DNA of 64,000 nt, from NCBI RefSeq assembly GCF_023015905.1, contig NZ_JALKBD010000014.1:1-64000 (forward strand), given 5' to 3'. The DNA comes from Arenibacter sp. F20364 (GTDB lineage: Bacteria > Bacteroidota > Bacteroidia > Flavobacteriales > Flavobacteriaceae). The translations under genes and the position numbers were made by a program. Under the pieces are notes generated by a model. That model ran no database searches. It had not been told where the DNA came from and saw nothing but the letters and a program-made list of their open reading frames with translations. Positions 43,700 to 52,969 of this stretch are shown in pieces; within the stretch, counting starts at the first letter, position 1, and each line of letters starts with the position of its first letter.

Positions 43700-46673
43700 T
43701 TTTATAATCTTTTAGGGTTTTTAATTCTTTTTCAGCAGCGACAAGATCTGTAATATCTATGGAAGAACAAGCTACTCCGGTTATTTTTTGATCCTCGCCA
43801 ATGGGGCGGACCATTAGGTCATAATACCGGGCTTCCCCACTAATTTTTAACTCCAGTGTGGCCCTTTGGGGTTTGCCCGTATCTAGTACTTTTCGTTTAA
43901 TATTATCCAATTTTTTGGCATCCTCCTTGGAAAATAAATCGCCATCTTTTTTCCCTATTATATTTCTAAACTGGAAATCTGAATGTATGTTGGCCATACT
44001 GGTATAGATCAACTGATCGTTTTGGGTATACACCACAGTTTTTGTCATTTCCAGGATATGCTCGTACTCTTTTTTAATGTCGAGCAATTGTTCTCCCAAC
44101 TTCTTTTCTTGGGTGATGTCTACAAAAGTTATAACAACGCCCGCAATAACATTTTCGGAGGTGCGATAGGGCATGATTTGCATCTGGTACCAAAGTCCAT
44201 CACTACTTTTTACAGTTTTTTTATAGGGGGTTAATTTGTTAAGCACAGTTTGGGCATCCTCGGTAATACCGTTGTAGATGAGATTGGAGGACAGGTGGTC
44301 TATAGGCCTGCCTACGTCCGAATTAATAAGATTTATTATTTTGGACATAGCAGGTGTAAACCGTTTTATCTTTAGATCGGAATCCAGAAAAATAGTTCCA
44401 ATTTCGGTACTGGCAAGTAAATTGTTCATGTCGTCATAGGCCCTGGCCAACTCGTCTATTTTACCTTGGAGTTCCGTATTTACGGTTACTATTTCTTCGT
44501 TTACACTTTGTAATTCTTCTTTGGAGGTTTCCATTTCCTCATTGGTACTCTGTAACTCCTCATTGCTGGATTGGAGTTCTTCGTTGGAGGATTTCAGTTC
44601 CTCATTGGATACTTCCAATTGTTCTATGGTAGACCGCAAATACTCTTTCGTAGCGGCCAATTCTTGCTCCAATGCCTGAATTTCTGTAATATCTTCAGGT
44701 TTTTTTTCAACTTTAACTTTTGGTTTCTCCGTTGGGGTCTCTACATCTTCAAAGGTTACCATCCAATATTCCATGTTGGAATCCAATTGGGTCAGGGGTC
44801 GGATTGTTATGTCAATGGTCTGCAGAGTGCCATTGGTCTTTACAAGGACATTTTTTCTGATTTCCATTTTTTTGATTTTGCGACTGTTGGAAATTAGGGC
44901 GCTAAGATCGCTTTTAAGACCTTCGCGTGCCATGTCTATAATGTTCAGCCTAGCCTCTCCAGGAGAGGGCTGTAAGTATTTACCCGTATTCCCTGAAAAA
45001 TATAGCGCATCTCCCTTATAATTTATAATAGCGCAGGCGGGGGCATAGTTGGCCAGCAATACTTTTGAGGTTATATTGGCCAAACTGGACTGCCATTCCC
45101 GTTTTTGGGCAGGGATGTTTACGGTTTTTATGGGAATGGGTTCTTGGAAAAGATGTCCAATATCTGGCATATCCGCTCGTTGGGCATCCTTGAATTTGAA
45201 AATTTTATGTTTTCTGTCCAACACCTCAAAGAATCTGGCATAATCGCCTAGGGATTCCGAATTTCCCAAAAGTAAGATGCCTTCGGGATTCAAGGCATAA
45301 TGGAATATGGCAAAAACCTTTTTTTGTGCTTCCACATTTAGATAAATAAGCAAATTTCTGCAGCTTATCATATCCAGTTTTGAAAAGGGGGGGTCTTTTA
45401 TAATATTGTGTTCCGCAAATACGATTTGGTCCCGGATCCCTTTCTTTATTCTATAGGTATGTTTGTCCCCTTGAAAATAGTGGGACAATCTTTCAGGTTC
45501 AATATCGACTGCGATGGTTTCAGGATAAACTCCCTGCCTGGCGGTATAAATAGCATTTTCGTCCAAGTCCGATGCAAAAATTTGAACCTTTAAAGCCTTG
45601 GACTGATTTTTTATAACTTCATCAAATAGTATGGCCAGGGAATAAGCTTCTTCCCCGGTAGAGCATCCTGGGACCCACAAACGAATGGTGTCACCATCAT
45701 TTTTGTTGGCTATAATTTTTTTAACTACTTTTTCTTTTAGGCTGTCAAATATTTCCTTGTCCCTAAAAAAGCTGGTAACGCCTATAAGCAGTTCCTTGAA
45801 CAGTTTTTGTATTTCCTCTTGGTTTTTTTGGAGATACTTAATGTAGTCTTCCAGTTTTTCGATCTGATTGAGCGCCATACGTTTTTCAATGCGGCGTACA
45901 ACAGTACTACTTTTATAATCGGCGAAGTTACAACCGGTTTCATTGCGCAAAAGGATAAATACCTTTTCCAAAAGTTGGTTGGGCGTTTGCACCTGAATTG
46001 GAATTCCCTCTGGTTCAAATTTCCGATTCTTGGCATATTTTAAGAGCACCTCCGGCATTTTCTTAACCGGTAATATAAAATCTTCTACCCCTGCTTCTAT
46101 GGCACTTCTTGGCATACCGTCATATTTGGCGGTTTCGGGGTCCTGCACTATAGATAATCCGCCTTTGCCCTTTATATCCTTTAAGCTAAGTGTTCCCTCT
46201 CTTCCGGTACCAGATAAGATAATTCCTATAGCCCTATCGGTCTGGTCTTCGGCCAAAGATCTCAGGAAAAAATCTATCGGTTTACGAAAGCCCCTTGGAG
46301 CCATTGGCTCCATAAGATGCAATACCCCCTGAAAAATGGCCATGTCCTTGTTGGGAGGTATTATATAAACGTGGTTAGGGAGCACCCTTGTGTTGTCCCT
46401 AACCTGGGTTACTTCCATTTTGGTATGGTTTTTCAAAAGCTGAACCATAAGACTTTTATGTGTGGGGTCTAAATGCTGTACCAATACGAAAGCCATTCCC
46501 GATGTTGAAGGCATGGCTTCAAAGAATTCTTTGAAAGCTTCCAATCCTCCTGCAGAGGCACCCATACCCACTATTAGGAAATCATTTTCCTTGTCCTGTA
46601 CTGGCCCTCTCTTTTTTATGGATGCTTTTTTTTTATGGGCCGGGGTAGTATTGGTCGCTTTTTGTCTTGTCAT
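43689..46673 (-). CDS. CheB-CheR-PAS signalling protein
   Basis: 994 aa. The CheB methylesterase domain (about 30-210) has S40 in GASAGG and H67 in VQHLDPTHKS. The acidic position of the usual GMGxDG is Glu here (GTGREG, E160). CheR N-terminal and methyltransferase domains span about 225-495 (RIEKRMALNQ, WVPGCSTGEEAYSLAI, SCRNLLIYL). A divergent PAS-like region, a long repeat-rich coiled coil (SNEELKSSNEELQSSNEELQ, about 690-760) and two PAS domains follow. No chemoreceptor is visible nearby, so it probably controls a transcriptional or behavioural response through the adjacent kinase rather than flagellar chemotaxis. Confidence 0.92.
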   Translation of the reverse strand: MTRQKATNTTPAHKKKASIKKRGPVQDKENDFLIVGMGASAGGLEAFKEFFEAMPSTSGMAFVLVQHLDPTHKSLMVQLLKNHTKMEVTQVRDNTRVLPNHVYIIPPNKDMAIFQGVLHLMEPMAPRGFRKPIDFFLRSLAEDQTDRAIGIILSGTGREGTLSLKDIKGKGGLSIVQDPETAKYDGMPRSAIEAGVEDFILPVKKMPEVLLKYAKNRKFEPEGIPIQVQTPNQLLEKVFILLRNETGCNFADYKSSTVVRRIEKRMALNQIEKLEDYIKYLQKNQEEIQKLFKELLIGVTSFFRDKEIFDSLKEKVVKKIIANKNDGDTIRLWVPGCSTGEEAYSLAILFDEVIKNQSKALKVQIFASDLDENAIYTARQGVYPETIAVDIEPERLSHYFQGDKHTYRIKKGIRDQIVFAEHNIIKDPPFSKLDMISCRNLLIYLNVEAQKKVFAIFHYALNPEGILLLGNSESLGDYARFFEVLDRKHKIFKFKDAQRADMPDIGHLFQEPIPIKTVNIPAQKREWQSSLANITSKVLLANYAPACAIINYKGDALYFSGNTGKYLQPSPGEARLNIIDMAREGLKSDLSALISNSRKIKKMEIRKNVLVKTNGTLQTIDITIRPLTQLDSNMEYWMVTFEDVETPTEKPKVKVEKKPEDITEIQALEQELAATKEYLRSTIEQLEVSNEELKSSNEELQSSNEELQSTNEEMETSKEELQSVNEEIVTVNTELQGKIDELARAYDDMNNLLASTEIGTIFLDSDLKIKRFTPAMSKIINLINSDVGRPIDHLSSNLIYNGITEDAQTVLNKLTPYKKTVKSSDGLWYQMQIMPYRTSENVIAGVVITFVDITQEKKLGEQLLDIKKEYEHILEMTKTVVYTQNDQLIYTSMANIHSDFQFRNIIGKKDGDLFSKEDAKKLDNIKRKVLDTGKPQRATLELKISGEARYYDLMVRPIGEDQKITGVACSSIDITDLVAAEKELKTLKDYKNGR

Positions 46674-46923
46674 GGTATACTAATAATGGCTTGTACGAAG
46701 CACTATCAAAGTTAGCCAAATATACTAAAGCGGGTGGATTACTTCAATGATTAAAGTCAGTATACAAATTATTCCGCCCAAGATGTGACGTTCTTGTTAA
46801 AAATATAATGAAATCTATTTTTTGGAAAAGACGTATAATCCGTTACCAAGAAAATTTATGATCCATGGAATGGTCTTGAGTAATTACTTAAGAAGTATTT
46901 CTTAGAATATATATATAAATAAA

Positions 46924-46956
46924 AAGGACCGGCATATCTGGGATATGCCAGTCCTT
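46924..46956 (-). terminator. 15-bp stem terminator-like hairpin
   Basis: AAGGACCGGCATATC (46924-46938) pairs with GATATGCCAGTCCTT (46942-46956), with one mismatch. On the minus strand it is followed by TTTTTATTT, the classic Rho-independent form. Confidence 0.65.
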
Positions 46957-47124
46957 CAGGTATTTTGATTTATGTCCTTCTGGTCAACAAAAACCAATTT
47001 GGAACGTACTAGCTACGTTTTTTTTTTGGATGTTATTATAACCAACGGAAAAAATCGCGATACCTTTATATGACCTCTAAGGCATTACTGCTTAGAGGTT
47101 TGTAGGTCTTGTGGTTTAAGAAAA

Positions 47125-47150
47125 AAACAGGAGGCCGAAACCTCCTGTTT
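47125..47150 (-). terminator. 10-bp stem terminator-like hairpin
   Basis: AAACAGGAGG (47125-47134) pairs perfectly with CCTCCTGTTT (47141-47150). On the minus strand a run of seven T's includes and follows the stem. A smaller hairpin ACCTCTAAG/CTTAGAGGT lies at 47073-47099. Confidence 0.65.
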
Positions 47151-47312
47151 CCCATAAAGCAATGGACTACGTTTTTACCCATAACTGGACGTTTAGGTCA
47201 TTCTATTGCTAAAATACCCTAGTTGTTCAATTACGGAGTTTACCTTGGCCACTCCTTTACTAGGATCGTTAACACCTTGCGATGATAGCGATCAATGACT
47301 TAATACTTTAAA

Positions 47313-47342
47313 GAAACCGGAACACCTAGATGTTCCGGTTTC
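47313..47342 (-). terminator. 12-bp stem terminator-like hairpin
   Basis: GAAACCGGAACA (47313-47324) pairs perfectly with TGTTCCGGTTTC (47331-47342) around the loop CCTAGA. On the minus strand it is followed by TTT. Confidence 0.5.
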
Positions 47343-47734
47343 CAAGAAACTTTCAATTCTGCCCAATGACCTCTTACACTGATCCCTAATAGGAACTATC
47401 ACTAGATCCGTTCGCAATTCAAATGGTTTAAAGGGTGCCCTTGACCGTTTCTGTTTCTTAGGAATCTTAAGCTTTTTGATTCAAAACTCCTCTGTATTTT
47501 TTCAAAGAACTATTTAACTTTTAATAACACTGCTAAAATATAATACCTTACCCATATGCAAAATGATCTAGATCAGTTCAGGCAACTTTTTTTCATTCTT
47601 TATGCATTAGGGGCTTTGAACCCTAGTAATATCCGAGGTGTAGAGGAACTTTGGCCATTATTTTATTGTAGGTTATTTTCAATATCTATTATTGGGATTG
47701 AACCCTGGGGAATTTTTGGCCATTGTTCTGATTT

Positions 47735-48361
47735 TTAAGCATTAAATTCTTCCAATATTTTGATTGCTTCTTCATCGGACACCTGATCAAAATCCATATA
47801 AAACTGTCCCACGGCCTGAAAATTAAAGGGGGTTTCCAAGCATACAACTTCGTCTATATAGGGAGCGGCCCTTAATTTTGGTACAGTGGATTTGGGTGCC
47901 ACTGGAATGGCGATCACTATTTTTTCCGGCTTTTGGTCATAGACCAGCTGTGCGGTGACCCGTATAGTGTTTCCTGTGGCTATACCGTCGTCGATTATGA
48001 TAACTATTTTATCCTTTAAGGCTATGGGAGATCTGTTCTTGAAATATTGGTTTTGTCTTTTTTTTAGCTTTTCGCGAAGACGTTTCTTTTCTTTCTCAAT
48101 ATAACCGATCGAAATTTCAACGTTATCGTCGAGAATAATATTATTGAGACTAACAGCCCCGATGGCAAATTCCTTGTTGAACGGATGACCTATTTTTTTT
48201 GAAAGGGCAACATCCAACTTGGCGTTCAAAGATTTGGCGACAATGGCACCCAGAGGTAATCCACCCCTAGGAATCGCCAGAATTACCACCTTGCCATTAT
48301 CCTTGTAAGCATTCAGCTTATCCGCTAGCCGCAGCCCTGCGTCGATTCTGTCTTTAAACAT
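47735..48361 (-). CDS. Phosphoribosyltransferase-fold protein
   Basis: 208 aa. The PRPP-binding loop is IVIIIDDGIATGNTI (119-133), and an early PRGG loop is at 31-34, with KKIGHPFNKEFAIGAV as the flexible-loop region. It belongs to the type I PRTase fold but to a group without known nucleobase substrate that is often found next to or fused with a dienelactone-hydrolase-like domain. That is exactly the case here: the gene overlaps the alpha/beta hydrolase by 8 bp. Substrate unknown. Confidence 0.85.
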   Translation of the reverse strand: MFKDRIDAGLRLADKLNAYKDNGKVVILAIPRGGLPLGAIVAKSLNAKLDVALSKKIGHPFNKEFAIGAVSLNNIILDDNVEISIGYIEKEKKRLREKLKKRQNQYFKNRSPIALKDKIVIIIDDGIATGNTIRVTAQLVYDQKPEKIVIAIPVAPKSTVPKLRAAPYIDEVVCLETPFNFQAVGQFYMDFDQVSDEEAIKILEEFNA

Positions 48362-49019
48362 TTTTATCTATTTTGGTTATCAACCATTTCTTAAACCAAG
48401 TTGCGGAGAGTTCTGCTACCTCTTCCAGCTTTCCTTGTTCCTCAAAAAGATGAGTCGCTCCAGGAACTATTTCGAGTTTTCGTTCACATTCAATTTTGGC
48501 ATAGGCCTGGATATTGAGGTCAATTACTGTAGTGTCCTTTCCGCCCACAATAAATAGTGTGGGGGCCGTAACCTCTGGTATTTCTGAGAGGGCAAGATCG
48601 GGTCTTCCACCCCTGGAGACAACGGCCTTTATTGTATTTTTAAAAAAAGCTGCCGCTTTTAAGGCAGATGCCGCTCCCGTACTGGATCCGAAATAGCCCA
48701 AAGAAAGCCCTTTGGTTTCTTTTAGTTGTAGTACCCATTTTGTTGTGGCTATCAAACGTTGGGTCAATAGTTCTATATTGAACCTGGTTTCATAGTTATC
48801 ATCTTCTCTTTCCGTCAACAAGTCGAACAATAAGGTAGCCAATCCCTTTTGATGAAGTATGTTGGCCACATAATTGTTTCTGGGGCTAAGCCTACTGCTA
48901 CCACTCCCATGGGAGAACATAACCAATCCTTGGGCATTCTCCGTGAGATGTAAACTGCCCTTTAAAATTACGTTTTTCAGGGGAATGTTTATTGTATTAT
49001 TTTTTTCTTTTTCTAGCAT
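48354..49019 (-). CDS. Dienelactone-hydrolase-like alpha/beta hydrolase
   Basis: 221 aa, cytoplasmic. SHGSGSSRLSPRN near 36-48 gives the oxyanion region. The nucleophile is S113 in GYFGSSTGAAS, the acid D162 in GGKDTTV, and the base H190 in GATHLFEE. Proteins of this form commonly occur together with the phosphoribosyltransferase encoded 8 bp into its end, as separate genes or a fusion. The pair probably forms one functional unit in stress or nucleotide-derivative metabolism, but the reaction is unknown. Confidence 0.85.
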   Translation of the reverse strand: MLEKEKNNTINIPLKNVILKGSLHLTENAQGLVMFSHGSGSSRLSPRNNYVANILHQKGLATLLFDLLTEREDDNYETRFNIELLTQRLIATTKWVLQLKETKGLSLGYFGSSTGAASALKAAAFFKNTIKAVVSRGGRPDLALSEIPEVTAPTLFIVGGKDTTVIDLNIQAYAKIECERKLEIVPGATHLFEEQGKLEEVAELSATWFKKWLITKIDKNV

Positions 49020-49417
49020 AATACTGTTTTTTTACGTTCATAGGCCTTTTGGTATATCTCAAGAATTATTACTTACCTAAAACATACGTTCGCAACAGTT
49101 TAACGGCACAGGGGGAGCCTTTTACGATTGGGAAAATAATTATTGGGTTATACCGTCATTTAATAAGATAGGGTGAATAGAAGGGAGGAACAATGATTTA
49201 GGTCATGTGGAAGGTAGATGGATTTCCATGGTTCAACCGAGCAAGGCTATTAGAAAAAATAGATCCTATGAAAGACTTAGTTGGGACCCTTGCATTTATC
49301 GATTAGGTCAACAATAAAAAAAACCCTTAGGATTAAGGGTTTTTAAATTAAGTATTAAATAATGTTTTGCTGGACTGCACCAATGAAGGTGCCCAGCGGA
49401 AGCATTTGGTGTACCTA
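49020..49417. other. Intergenic stretch holding only a terminator
   Basis: 398 bp. Apart from the hairpin at 49320-49344, no gene, RNA or palindrome is seen. Confidence 0.45.
49320..49344 (-). terminator. Terminator of the small secreted protein gene
   Basis: AAAACCCTTA (49320-49329) pairs with TAAGGGTTTT (49334-49343). On the minus strand a run of T's follows. It lies about 75 bp after the stop at 49418. Confidence 0.75.
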
Positions 49418-49780
49418 CTAAAGTCTCACCAACTCTTCAGAAGCTATGGCTTCTTTAAGTTTCGCTTTTATATAGCTATGGCTATTAAAAAAACGCTTAC
49501 CGTTTTGACGCTTTAGGTGGACTATCTTGCTACCATCTGGCATCTCTTTTACTTTGGAAATGATCACTTTGCTTTCGAAAAGTGTTTTGTAGTTAGGGAT
49601 CCCCCCTTTTTTAATGATAAAATTCATCCTCGGTACTTCTATATGTTCATATAGATTTGACGAGGGACTTCCGATCATTAATACCGAACCAACTTCCAAA
49701 TCGTCAATTTCGGTTGTCGGCGAGGCTTGCAGTAATGTTACTCCACAAATAAAATAAAGTACTGTTAATACTGTTTTCAT
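49418..49780 (-). CDS. Small secreted protein of unknown function
   Basis: 120 aa with a signal peptide of about 19 residues (GVTLLQASP). The mature part has EVGSVLMIGSPSSNLYEHIE, then VPRMNFIIKKGGIPNY and KVKEMPDGSKIVHLKRQNGK, a beta-rich pattern with no Cys and no membrane helix. I do not recognise the family. Monocistronic with its own terminator; no neighbour suggests a role. Confidence 0.65.
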   Translation of the reverse strand: MKTVLTVLYFICGVTLLQASPTTEIDDLEVGSVLMIGSPSSNLYEHIEVPRMNFIIKKGGIPNYKTLFESKVIISKVKEMPDGSKIVHLKRQNGKRFFNSHSYIKAKLKEAIASEELVRL

Positions 49781-49967
49781 AGTTTTTAAGGTGTTTTTTA
49801 ATTATTTAATCATTTTTACCGCTTAAAAATAACAAAAACCGGATATTTGATGTCTTAAGATTTTCTTAAATCGGCCAGGGAATAGGTCCAATTTGGGAGG
49901 AGGAGAATTTGCGATGACTCTTAGAGGAAATACGTTTATATTGATAGGAGATTTATAAATTAAAAAA

Positions 49968-49999
49968 AAATCCCCTTAGAAAAACTTTTAAGGGGATTT
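49968..49999 (-). terminator. Terminator of the sulfatase operon
   Basis: AAATCCCCTTA (49968-49978) pairs perfectly with TAAGGGGATTT (49989-49999). On the minus strand it is followed by a long T-run. It is about 100 bp past the stop of the sorbosone-dehydrogenase-like gene, the last of the operon. Confidence 0.8.
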
Positions 50000-50098
50000 A
50001 TATTCAACCAGACTTATTAAAACAAATCCATAGCGCCCTTTCGGGTGCAATTAGCCGACTTTTAACGTTGAATTAGTTTAAGGGCAGTTCTTTGAAGA

Positions 50099-51364
50099 TC
50101 AATAAGTTATTTTATAAACCGTTCCTTTAAGGTCTTCACTAACATATAGTTCCCCGTTGGGACCCTGTGCCAGTCCACATGGCCTATGCTGAATTGGGCC
50201 ACTGGGATTTGCAAGGTCAATGCCGGAAAAGTTATCGGCAAATATTTCCCAATTTCCATTAGGCTTGCCATCCTTGAAAGGTACGAAGGCCACCAAATAT
50301 CCCTTTTTTAGTTCAGGAGATTGTCCATGGAAAGCAATAAAGGCACCATTCCTATATTTTTCCGGGAACATTTCTCCGGTATAAAAAAGCAGGTCGTTGG
50401 GCGCCAAATGCGCTGGAAATGCCATTATAGGGTCTATGGCATTTTCCCCGGCCGTTTTTTTGCCATCTCCGCCATATTCCGGAGCAAGCATTTTCTTGTT
50501 CTCAAATTGATCGTAATAGATATAAGGCCAACCCGCATCGTCGCCAACATGAAGTTCATATAAAGTTTCGGCTGGAAGTTCAGCGCTGTGTTTGGCGGTA
50601 TAGTGTTCAGGATAAAAATCATGGAAAGCCCCACGCCCATGAACGGCTGCAAACAAGGAGTTGGTTTTCTCGTTCCAGTCAATGGCCACGGCATTTTTAA
50701 CTCCAGTGGCATAACGCTTCCCATCAGCAAAGGATTGGTTTAATTTATCGGCCTTGAATTGCCAGATTCCACCTGCAGAATCCAGGATGGTACAGGGCAT
50801 AATACCGTTCCCAGTACCCTCTTCACGACAGGAATCGTTCCAGGAACCTATGGTAATATAAAGATTTTCATTCTCGTCCAATACAAATGGCTTTGCGTTA
50901 TCACGTCCCATATCAGCTAACCCCTCCACTATATTCTCTGGATTATCAATATCGATTATTTCTTCTTTTTCATTTAATTTATAGCGATAGACACCAGAAT
51001 TTGAAGAGGTGTATAAATAACCATTTTTGATTAATACTCCTGTACCTGGGAGATCGGAAAATTGCCGACTTTCATCAATTTTTCCGTCTTGGTCATTGTC
51101 CTTCAATAACACAATGGCTTTGTCGTCCTTTAGTTTGGATCTGTTTACATAGATATCTCCGTTTTTGGAGACGGTCATATGTCGTAGATTTCCCAAATCT
51201 TCCGCAACCACCTGCAATGAAAACCCCTCTGGGATAACAATGTCGGTTTCATTAACGGGTTTAGGTTTTTCTGGAGATTTCTGTTTGCATTGCGTTGTTA
51301 ATGACCCCAATAAAACGATCATAGATAAGAAAGGTAAAACGGGGCGGGAAATAATGTTTTTCAT
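50099..51364 (-). CDS. Sorbosone-dehydrogenase-like beta-propeller lipoprotein
   Basis: 421 aa from the ATG at 51364 (MKNIISRPVLPF); an in-frame ATG nine codons earlier would spoil the signal peptide. The lipobox ends at C26 (SLTTQC). A six-bladed propeller follows: IPEGFSLQVVAEDLGNLRHM, PFVLDENENLYITIGSWNDS, ATGVKNAVAIDWNEKTNSLF, HVGDDAGWPYIYYDQ and FIAFHG. This is the glucose/sorbosone dehydrogenase group, whose members use PQQ to oxidise sugars. Key PQQ ligands cannot be confirmed by eye. As last gene of the sulfatase operon it may oxidise the freed sugar. Confidence 0.78.
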   Translation of the reverse strand: MKNIISRPVLPFLSMIVLLGSLTTQCKQKSPEKPKPVNETDIVIPEGFSLQVVAEDLGNLRHMTVSKNGDIYVNRSKLKDDKAIVLLKDNDQDGKIDESRQFSDLPGTGVLIKNGYLYTSSNSGVYRYKLNEKEEIIDIDNPENIVEGLADMGRDNAKPFVLDENENLYITIGSWNDSCREEGTGNGIMPCTILDSAGGIWQFKADKLNQSFADGKRYATGVKNAVAIDWNEKTNSLFAAVHGRGAFHDFYPEHYTAKHSAELPAETLYELHVGDDAGWPYIYYDQFENKKMLAPEYGGDGKKTAGENAIDPIMAFPAHLAPNDLLFYTGEMFPEKYRNGAFIAFHGQSPELKKGYLVAFVPFKDGKPNGNWEIFADNFSGIDLANPSGPIQHRPCGLAQGPNGELYVSEDLKGTVYKITY

Positions 51365-51435
51365 GAATATGTTTTGGTAAAGTTTGATCAAGAGCTAAAG
51401 ATAGTATATCAATCTTATTTATGAATAAAAAATTG

Positions 51436-52962
51436 TTAATTGGGGGAAGAAGGTTTTGGTTTTTTATTCATTTCCATGATAATTTTCTCCATTTCAACTT
51501 TTGAAGGGCGGGGCCGTTTTCTAAAGGGATTGGATTTTCCGGTTTGGCGGTCAAATTCATCCGGGGTCCTAAATAACGGTAAACTGTCTTTGGTCATTGT
51601 ACGAATGTTTTTCATTTCTGCCCGCAAAGCGATTAATTCATTTTTAAATTTCGGGTCGCCGGCCAGATTTTTCAGTTCAAAGGGATCGTGAACTATATCG
51701 TAAAGTTCCTCCTCTGGACGGGGGGATATAAAGCAGCCCATCTGGGCCCCGGTTAATTGATTCTTTTCCTTTAGTTTTAGCATAGACTGGAAGGTGCCGC
51801 CTACAAAGGCATCGGCCGATGGGGTGTTTGGCAGATCGGGATAGAAGTTTCTAATGTATTTGTACTTTTTGGTACGTATTGCCCGGGTGTAATCCTCGTA
51901 ATCGTGCCAGTGGTCCTCAGCATAGATCATTTCCCTGGACGTTTTTTCTGGTTGGCTCAATAGGGCTGAAAAATCTACCCCCTCATAGGTTGGCGATACT
52001 TCCAAACCGGCGAGCTTTAAAAAGGTTGGTGCAATATCAACGGCACTAACCAAGTTTTGACAGCTGGAGCCTGCCTGTACCACCTTGGGCCATTTTACGA
52101 TCCACGGGGTTTTAATTCCCCCATCGTAGAGCGTTGTCTTATCCCTTGGAAATGGCCTGCCGTTGTCACTAATAAAAAGTATTAAGGTGTTATCCGTAAC
52201 CCCTTGTTGGTCCAATTCCGCTATAACTTTGCCCACGTAGTTGTCCAAGCGGGTAATTTCGTTGTAGTAGTGTACAAAATCTTGCCTTACTTCATCGGTA
52301 TCCGGAAAGTAGGGAGGAAGAATTACATCATTTTGTTCGTGGGGGTTGTCTATGATTCCTTCTGTATACGGGCGGTGGGGGTCTACTGCTGCCAACCATA
52401 GAAAGAAGGGTTGGTCTTGGGGTCTTTGTTGTAAGACCGGTACCCAATTTTCACAGCCACTGCCGTCTCCTTTTTGTTTGGTTTTTTCTCCAGTGGCTGA
52501 TAGTTGAAACCCTGTGGTTCCCACATCCATTACAAGATCAAATCGATCTTTTGTGGCCTCGCCCAAATGCCATTTTCCTGCCTGTGCCGTCCAATAGCCC
52601 GAAGCCTTTAATTCTTCCACAAAGGTCTTTTTGCTAGTTGGCAAGGGCCAGTGCAGTTGTTCTGCGTCGGTGTTATGCGGGTAAAGTCCCGTTATAATAC
52701 TGGTTCTACTGGGGCTGCAGGAACTGGCAGTTAGGAAGGCATTGTCAAATCGCATCCCATCCCTGGCCAGTTGGTCTATATTGGGAGTTTTTATATTTGG
52801 GTGTCCGTAGGCACCACTATCGTCCCAGGCCATATCATCGGCTATTATGAATACGATGTTTGGCGTCTCGACTTCGGGATTTTTTTTCTCCTTTTTGGAA
52901 GCGCAAGAAATGATGGACAAGGCTGTAACAGATAGTAAATAGAGTTTGATGTATTTATACAT
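51436..52962 (-). CDS. Formylglycine-type sulfatase lipoprotein (heparan-N-sulfatase-like)
   Basis: 508 aa. The lipobox ends at C20 (LSIISC). S1 sulfatase motifs: NIVFIIADDMAWDDSGAYG (D42, D43), the maturation site C82-S-P-S-R86 (ASSCSPSRTSIITGLYPHN), and ILFISDNGRPFPRDKTTLYD. The GKWHLGE block and the overall length fit the S1_8-type N-sulfatase/sulfamidase branch. It lies 7 bp behind the sulfatase-SMP-30 fusion and 72 bp before the propeller gene, so it belongs to the operon. Confidence 0.92.
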   Translation of the reverse strand: MYKYIKLYLLSVTALSIISCASKKEKKNPEVETPNIVFIIADDMAWDDSGAYGHPNIKTPNIDQLARDGMRFDNAFLTASSCSPSRTSIITGLYPHNTDAEQLHWPLPTSKKTFVEELKASGYWTAQAGKWHLGEATKDRFDLVMDVGTTGFQLSATGEKTKQKGDGSGCENWVPVLQQRPQDQPFFLWLAAVDPHRPYTEGIIDNPHEQNDVILPPYFPDTDEVRQDFVHYYNEITRLDNYVGKVIAELDQQGVTDNTLILFISDNGRPFPRDKTTLYDGGIKTPWIVKWPKVVQAGSSCQNLVSAVDIAPTFLKLAGLEVSPTYEGVDFSALLSQPEKTSREMIYAEDHWHDYEDYTRAIRTKKYKYIRNFYPDLPNTPSADAFVGGTFQSMLKLKEKNQLTGAQMGCFISPRPEEELYDIVHDPFELKNLAGDPKFKNELIALRAEMKNIRTMTKDSLPLFRTPDEFDRQTGKSNPFRKRPRPSKVEMEKIIMEMNKKPKPSSPN

Positions 52963-52969
52963 AACGGTT

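Larger units (their letters stand above)
46674..47734. other. 1-kb gene-poor stretch with three hairpins
   Basis: No convincing gene. Three hairpins at 46924-46956, 47125-47150 and 47313-47342 each resemble a Rho-independent terminator read on the minus strand, and they divide the stretch into units of about 200 bp. The segment AAAAACGTAG recurs in the two lower units. On the minus strand an open frame from about 47497 to 47301 translates to a Lys/Arg-rich peptide, but it lacks a standard start codon. Small RNAs or decayed small genes are possible. Confidence 0.4.

Noticed and set aside
44571-44680. Repeat array in the CheB-CheR gene
   Set aside because: The DNA repetition encodes a heptad coiled coil (repeated NEELQS), a normal part of this protein family.
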